From assembly GCF_050279675.1 (NCBI RefSeq), contig NZ_JBNNUK010000018.1:5429-69428 (forward strand): DNA of 64,000 nt, read 5' to 3'. The stretch is from Viridibacillus sp050279675 (GTDB taxonomy: Bacteria; Bacillota; Bacilli; Bacillales_A; Planococcaceae). The notes below the pieces were generated by a model. The model was given only the letters and a program-made list of their open reading frames with translations. It was not told the DNA's origin and searched no databases. Positions 60,694-64,000 of the stretch are shown in pieces. How positions within the stretch are numbered: the stretch's first letter is position 1; each line of letters opens with the position of its first letter. The position numbers were made by a program, and so were the translations under genes.

Positions 60694-61395
60694 ATGAATA
60701 AAAAAACATTAGGTATTATTGGTGGAGTAGGACCACTTGCAACAATGCTTGTAGGGGAAATGATTGTCCGTAGAACGAAGGCTTTCAAAGATCAGGAACA
60801 TGTGCATTTCATTATTGATAATGATACGCGTATTCCTGACAGAACAGCTTATATTTTGAAGCCATCTGAACCAAGTCCGGTACCTTTAATGGTTGAGGAT
60901 ACGCATAAGCTAGCAACTGCTGGAGCGGAGCTAATTGCGATTCCTTGTAACACAGCACATACATTTTATGATGAGCTACAAGAAAACTCACCAGTACCAG
61001 TACTGCATATGATTCGAGAAACAGCCAATAGAGCAAAGCAACTCGGTGCAAAACGCGTTGGAGTATTAGCAACAAGTGGTACCCTTACCTCTCGCGTGTA
61101 TCAACACGCATTGGAAGAGGTTGGATTAGAACCAGTTATTCCAAATGAACAGCTGCAAAAGCAAGTCATGTCTATCATTTATGACTATGTGAAAGCTGGA
61201 AAAACCGTTACACGTAACGAATGGAATATGGTTGAAGAAGCGATAAAAGCTGAAGGCTGTGATCGTATTATTTTAGGATGTACAGAGCTTTCAATTGTAA
61301 ACCGTGAACTTGCTCTTGATGATTCTTATATTGATTCGTTACTTGTACTTGCTGATTGTGCTATTGTTAGTTGTGGATATGAATTACTAGATTAG
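60694..61395 (+). CDS. Aspartate/glutamate racemase family protein
   Basis: A 233-residue cofactor-independent amino-acid racemase. The two catalytic thiols are visible: Cys85 in AIPCNTAHTFYDEL and Cys196 in LGCTELSI. The opening TLGIIGGVGPLAT is typical of aspartate racemases. It starts 3 bases after the ATP-grasp gene, implying one mRNA, and would supply D-Asp for the ligase. Glutamate racemase is the main alternative, but that enzyme (MurI) has a different N-terminus. Confidence 0.88.
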   Translation: MNKKTLGIIGGVGPLATMLVGEMIVRRTKAFKDQEHVHFIIDNDTRIPDRTAYILKPSEPSPVPLMVEDTHKLATAGAELIAIPCNTAHTFYDELQENSPVPVLHMIRETANRAKQLGAKRVGVLATSGTLTSRVYQHALEEVGLEPVIPNEQLQKQVMSIIYDYVKAGKTVTRNEWNMVEEAIKAEGCDRIILGCTELSIVNRELALDDSYIDSLLVLADCAIVSCGYELLD

Positions 61396-61400
61396 AGCGT

Positions 61401-61440
61401 AAAAACCTGTCCTTTCATCTCAATTAAAGGGCAGGTTTTT
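61401..61440 (+). terminator. Terminator after the ligase-racemase operon
   Basis: AAAAACCTGTCCTTT pairs with AAAGGGCAGGTTTTT (one mismatch), with T's in the 3' arm. Confidence 0.92.
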
Positions 61441-61496
61441 ATATAAAAACTATATTTCACATTAAATATATGTGAATGAGAGAAGGTGGAACAGCA

Positions 61497-62642
61497 ATGT
61501 CTTTTTTAACATTATTAAATGAAGATTTACAAAAAAAATGGACTTTTGAACATACAATGCCAATCCAAGATGAAATGATTCCTGCATTACTTGAGGGCAA
61601 AGACGTAGTAGCAGAATCTCCTACAGGAACAGGTAAAACACTTGCGTATCTTTTACCAATATTACAAGCAGTTGATGGTTCTAAAAAAGCGACACAAGCA
61701 TTAATTATCGCTCCATCACAAGAGTTATGTATGCAAATTGTTGAAGTTATCCGTACGTGGGTTGCAGGAACGAACATTACAGTTGTTCCATTAATAGGTG
61801 GTGCAAATCCACAACGTCAAATTGATAAACTAAAGAAAAAACCAACAATTGTTGTCGGAACACCAGGACGTCTAAATGAATTAGTAAAAGCAAAAAAACT
61901 AAAACTTCATGAACTAACGAAAATTGTCCTTGATGAGGGGGATCAACTTCTTAGTCGTGACTATCGAGTATTGGTGAAATCATTTATCGATGGAGCAAGC
62001 CATGGTCGCCAAGTAGCCGTTGTTTCTGCAACAATTACGGAGGAAATCGAGCTAGTCGCTGCGCGTATGATGAATGAACCTGTACGCTTCAAAGTTAGCT
62101 TAGATGAAATGCCAAACCAAGGTAAAGTAACGCATTCATTTATGAAAATCGAAGAGAGAAATAAAACAGAAATGTTACGTAAGCTTTCAAATGTAGAAGG
62201 TTTACGTGGCTTAGCATTTGTCAATAATTTAGATCAATTATTGATGAAAGAAACAAAATTATCATATCGTGCTGCACCAATCGTTGTTTTACATTCAGAA
62301 ATGAAAAAAGAAGAGCGTAAAAAAGCATTAGATTCGTTCCGTAAAGGAGAAGCACGTATTTTAATCGCAACAGATGTAGCTGCACGTGGATTAGATATTG
62401 AAGGTCTAACACATGTAATACATGTAGATGTACCACATACAATGGAGCAATACTTACATCGTTCAGGCCGTACTGGACGTGCAGGAGCAGATGGTGAAGT
62501 ATTAACATTGCTTGCACACCATGAAGAGCATACGTATCGTAAATGGACTCGTGAGTTGCCAGCAAAACCCGTTGAAAAAACGTGGACAGCTGGAAGATTA
62601 ATTGAAGGAACAACAAAACCTACTGTGAAAAGGGGCAAATAA
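61497..62642 (+). CDS. DEAD-box family RNA helicase (YfmL-like) with a DEGD motif II
   Basis: A 381-residue helicase core protein from ATG 61497 (GAAGGTGG 8 bases upstream). Motifs in order: Q (MPIQDEM), I (SPTGTGKT), Ia (APSQEL), TPGR, II as DEGD at residues 146-149 instead of DEAD, III (SAT), V (ATDVAARGLDIEG) and VI (HRSGRTGRAG). The tail after motif VI is short, like B. subtilis YfmL, a ribosome-assembly helicase. It is followed 2 bases later by ampS. Confidence 0.9.
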   Translation: MSFLTLLNEDLQKKWTFEHTMPIQDEMIPALLEGKDVVAESPTGTGKTLAYLLPILQAVDGSKKATQALIIAPSQELCMQIVEVIRTWVAGTNITVVPLIGGANPQRQIDKLKKKPTIVVGTPGRLNELVKAKKLKLHELTKIVLDEGDQLLSRDYRVLVKSFIDGASHGRQVAVVSATITEEIELVAARMMNEPVRFKVSLDEMPNQGKVTHSFMKIEERNKTEMLRKLSNVEGLRGLAFVNNLDQLLMKETKLSYRAAPIVVLHSEMKKEERKKALDSFRKGEARILIATDVAARGLDIEGLTHVIHVDVPHTMEQYLHRSGRTGRAGADGEVLTLLAHHEEHTYRKWTRELPAKPVEKTWTAGRLIEGTTKPTVKRGK

Positions 62643-62644
62643 GA

Positions 62645-63874
62645 ATGTCATTCCAGGAGAAATTAGCACAATTTGCTGAGCTTGCTGTAAAAGTAGGCGT
62701 TAATATTCAAAAAGGTCAAACACTTCTAATTAACACAACTACAGATACAATTGAGTTCACACGCTTAGTTGTAAAAGAAGCATATGCAGCAGGAGCAGGC
62801 CGCGTTACAGTCAATTTCTCTGATGGAGAAATTGACCGCGCTTTTTTTGATAATGCTCCTGAGGATGAATTCGCAAAATACCCTCGTTGGATTAGTGAAC
62901 AGCGTGACGAACTAATTGAACGAAAAGGTGCCTTATTATGGATTGATGCCGCAGATCCAGATTTATTATCGGGTGTCCCTGTGTCTAAGTTATCTGCACA
63001 ACAAAAAGCGGCAGGTAAAGCATTAGCGAATTACCGTAATGCTGTTATGAATGATAAAGTTGCATGGGCAATCATTGCTGTTCCGTCGATGCAATGGGCA
63101 GCGAAAGTATTCCCAAATGTAGAAGCTGATAAGCAAGTGGAAGCCTTATGGGAAGCAATTTTCAAAACAGTGCGTATTGGCGAGGGAAATGCTGTTGAAA
63201 ACTGGAAAGGGCATTTAGAGAATCTAGACACTCGTGCTGCAATACTGAATGAAAAACGCTTTGCAAAACTTCACTATACAGCACCAGGAACTGATTTAAC
63301 AATCGAATTGCCTGATAAACATGTTTGGCAAACTGGTGCTAGTAAAACACCAGAGAAAACTTCATTTGTGGCTAATATGCCGACGGAAGAAGTATATACA
63401 ATGCCATCAAAATATGGAGTAAACGGAACTGTATCAAATACAAAACCACTTGTCTTCCAAGGCAATATCATTGATGACTTCAAATTAACATTTGAAAATG
63501 GCAAAATCGTTAAAGCTGAAGCTGGCGTGGGCAATGATCTATTACAAGAATTGATCAAAGCTGATGAAGGTTCAAAATATCTTGGTGAAGTAGCATTAGT
63601 GCCACATGAATCACCAATCTCAGCATCAAATATTCTTTACTACAACACATTATTTGATGAAAATGCTTCGAATCATTTAGCTATTGGTGAAGCATATCCA
63701 ACATGCTACGAAGGTGGTAGTGCACTATCTCCCGAACAACTAGAAGAGCACGGTATTAATACTTCTATTACACATGAGGATTTTATGATTGGTAGTGCAG
63801 ACATGAATATCGACGGTGTTTTAGCAGATGGTACAGTAGAACCAATCTTCCGAAATGGAAGCTGGGCATTTTAA
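62645..63874 (+). CDS. ampS: M29 family metallo-aminopeptidase AmpS
   Basis: A 409-residue cytoplasmic aminopeptidase of the thermophilic (M29) family. The family layout is clear: FAELAVKVGVNIQKGQTLLI at the start, the central KGHLENLDTRAAILNEKRF segment, and the metal-binding C-terminal half with GEVALVPHESPIS and the HxD motif in ITHEDFMIGSADMNIDG. Its start lies 2 bases after the helicase stop, so the two are co-transcribed. The inserted IS element begins 31 bases after the stop. Confidence 0.94.
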   Translation: MSFQEKLAQFAELAVKVGVNIQKGQTLLINTTTDTIEFTRLVVKEAYAAGAGRVTVNFSDGEIDRAFFDNAPEDEFAKYPRWISEQRDELIERKGALLWIDAADPDLLSGVPVSKLSAQQKAAGKALANYRNAVMNDKVAWAIIAVPSMQWAAKVFPNVEADKQVEALWEAIFKTVRIGEGNAVENWKGHLENLDTRAAILNEKRFAKLHYTAPGTDLTIELPDKHVWQTGASKTPEKTSFVANMPTEEVYTMPSKYGVNGTVSNTKPLVFQGNIIDDFKLTFENGKIVKAEAGVGNDLLQELIKADEGSKYLGEVALVPHESPISASNILYYNTLFDENASNHLAIGEAYPTCYEGGSALSPEQLEEHGINTSITHEDFMIGSADMNIDGVLADGTVEPIFRNGSWAF

Positions 63875-63905
63875 ATAAATGATTAAAAACTGGTACGCCT
63901 CCTTG

Positions 63906-64000
63906 TGAACTGCCCCGTAAAAGTTAGACACCATTCTAACTTTTACGGGGGTTTTTTTATGGCAAAAGTACGAGTTGAACAACGTATTCAAGCGGTTCAA
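63906..64000 (+). mobile_element. Left end of an IS3-family (IS150-like) insertion sequence, cut by the window edge
   Basis: The terminal sequence TGAACTGCCCCGTAAAAG at 63906 is of the kind that starts IS150-group elements. It contains a perfect 15-bp inverted repeat (63913-63927 with 63936-63950) followed by a seven-T run, which should terminate transcription entering from ampS. A transposase frame begins just after. The right end and the target duplication lie outside the window. Confidence 0.7.
63959..64000 (+). CDS. Transposase OrfA, first 14 codons only
   Basis: An ATG at 63959 opens a frame (MAKVRVEQRIQAVQ) like the helix-turn-helix N-terminus of IS3-family transposase OrfA. It runs off the end of the window. 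No strong ribosome binding site precedes it; the upstream hairpin T-run is immediately adjacent. Confidence 0.6.
   Translation, partial: MAKVRVEQRIQAVQ

Noticed and set aside
62221..62638. Two long minus-strand frames inside the DEAD-box helicase gene
   Set aside because: They are mirror frames of a clearly coding region, without start signals or family similarity.

Overview
The window is about 64 kb of low-GC, spore-forming Firmicute chromosome. Gene order and protein family point to Bacillales, most likely Planococcaceae/Caryophanaceae (Lysinibacillus- or Ureibacillus-like). Spore genes are present (an alpha/beta SASP, prkA, yhbH, spoVR). The order purSQLFMNHD - yerA-yerB-yerC - pcrB-pcrA-ligA-camS - gatCAB - dgkB - rlmCD is the one known from Bacillus subtilis. 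A D-aspartate-ligase-like ATP-grasp gene next to an amino-acid racemase fits the L-Lys-D-Asp peptidoglycan of those genera. The genus is an inference; no rRNA gene is present.

Layout. 1-9.3 kb: distal part of the purine operon (purS to purD), with a GC-rich structured insertion between purH and purD. 9.4-23 kb: a DUF2892 protein on the minus strand, then yerA/yerB/yerC, pcrB-pcrA-ligA-camS and gatCAB, i.e. purine salvage, DNA repair and replication, and tRNA-Gln amidation. 23-29.6 kb: an acetamidase relic, a thioredoxin-like protein, dgkB, a cytochrome bd oxidase operon with two micro-proteins, and the rRNA methyltransferase rlmCD. 29.6-36 kb: scattered accessory genes (an MFS transporter with a damaged start, DUF1456, SASP, PfpI, YugI, YkuS, a methionine-synthase relic, an L,D-transpeptidase). 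36.2-41.2 kb: the prkA-yhbH-spoVR sporulation/stress trio. 41.3-50.7 kb: YunC, a DUF421 membrane protein, a large secreted subtilase, a radical SAM/SPASM protein, an aminotransferase, a small membrane protein and an alpha/beta-hydrolase lipoprotein. 50.8-52.9 kb: two copies of a type I toxin-antitoxin RNA locus flanking a secreted repeat protein. 53-64 kb: a globin-coupled chemoreceptor, VanZ, an FbpA-like protein, asnB with a C39-type lipoprotein, the D-Asp ligase/racemase pair, a DEAD-box helicase, aminopeptidase AmpS, and the left end of an IS3-family element running off the window.

Most of the window is ordinary housekeeping DNA. The points most worth a second look are: (1) the twin toxin-antitoxin loci, in which one toxin is intact and the other has decayed while its antitoxin RNA gene stays well conserved; (2) the racemase, ATP-grasp ligase and asparagine-synthetase-like genes, which read as a candidate cell-wall cross-bridge module; (3) the 216-bp GC-rich structured element with 8-bp direct repeats; (4) three genes within 6.5 kb whose expected start codon is not ATG/GTG/TTG (a split ATG, an ATA and a CTG); and (5) a chemoreceptor whose CZB domain has Ser in place of the zinc-binding Cys.

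All calls come from reading the sequence and from family knowledge. No database search was run.
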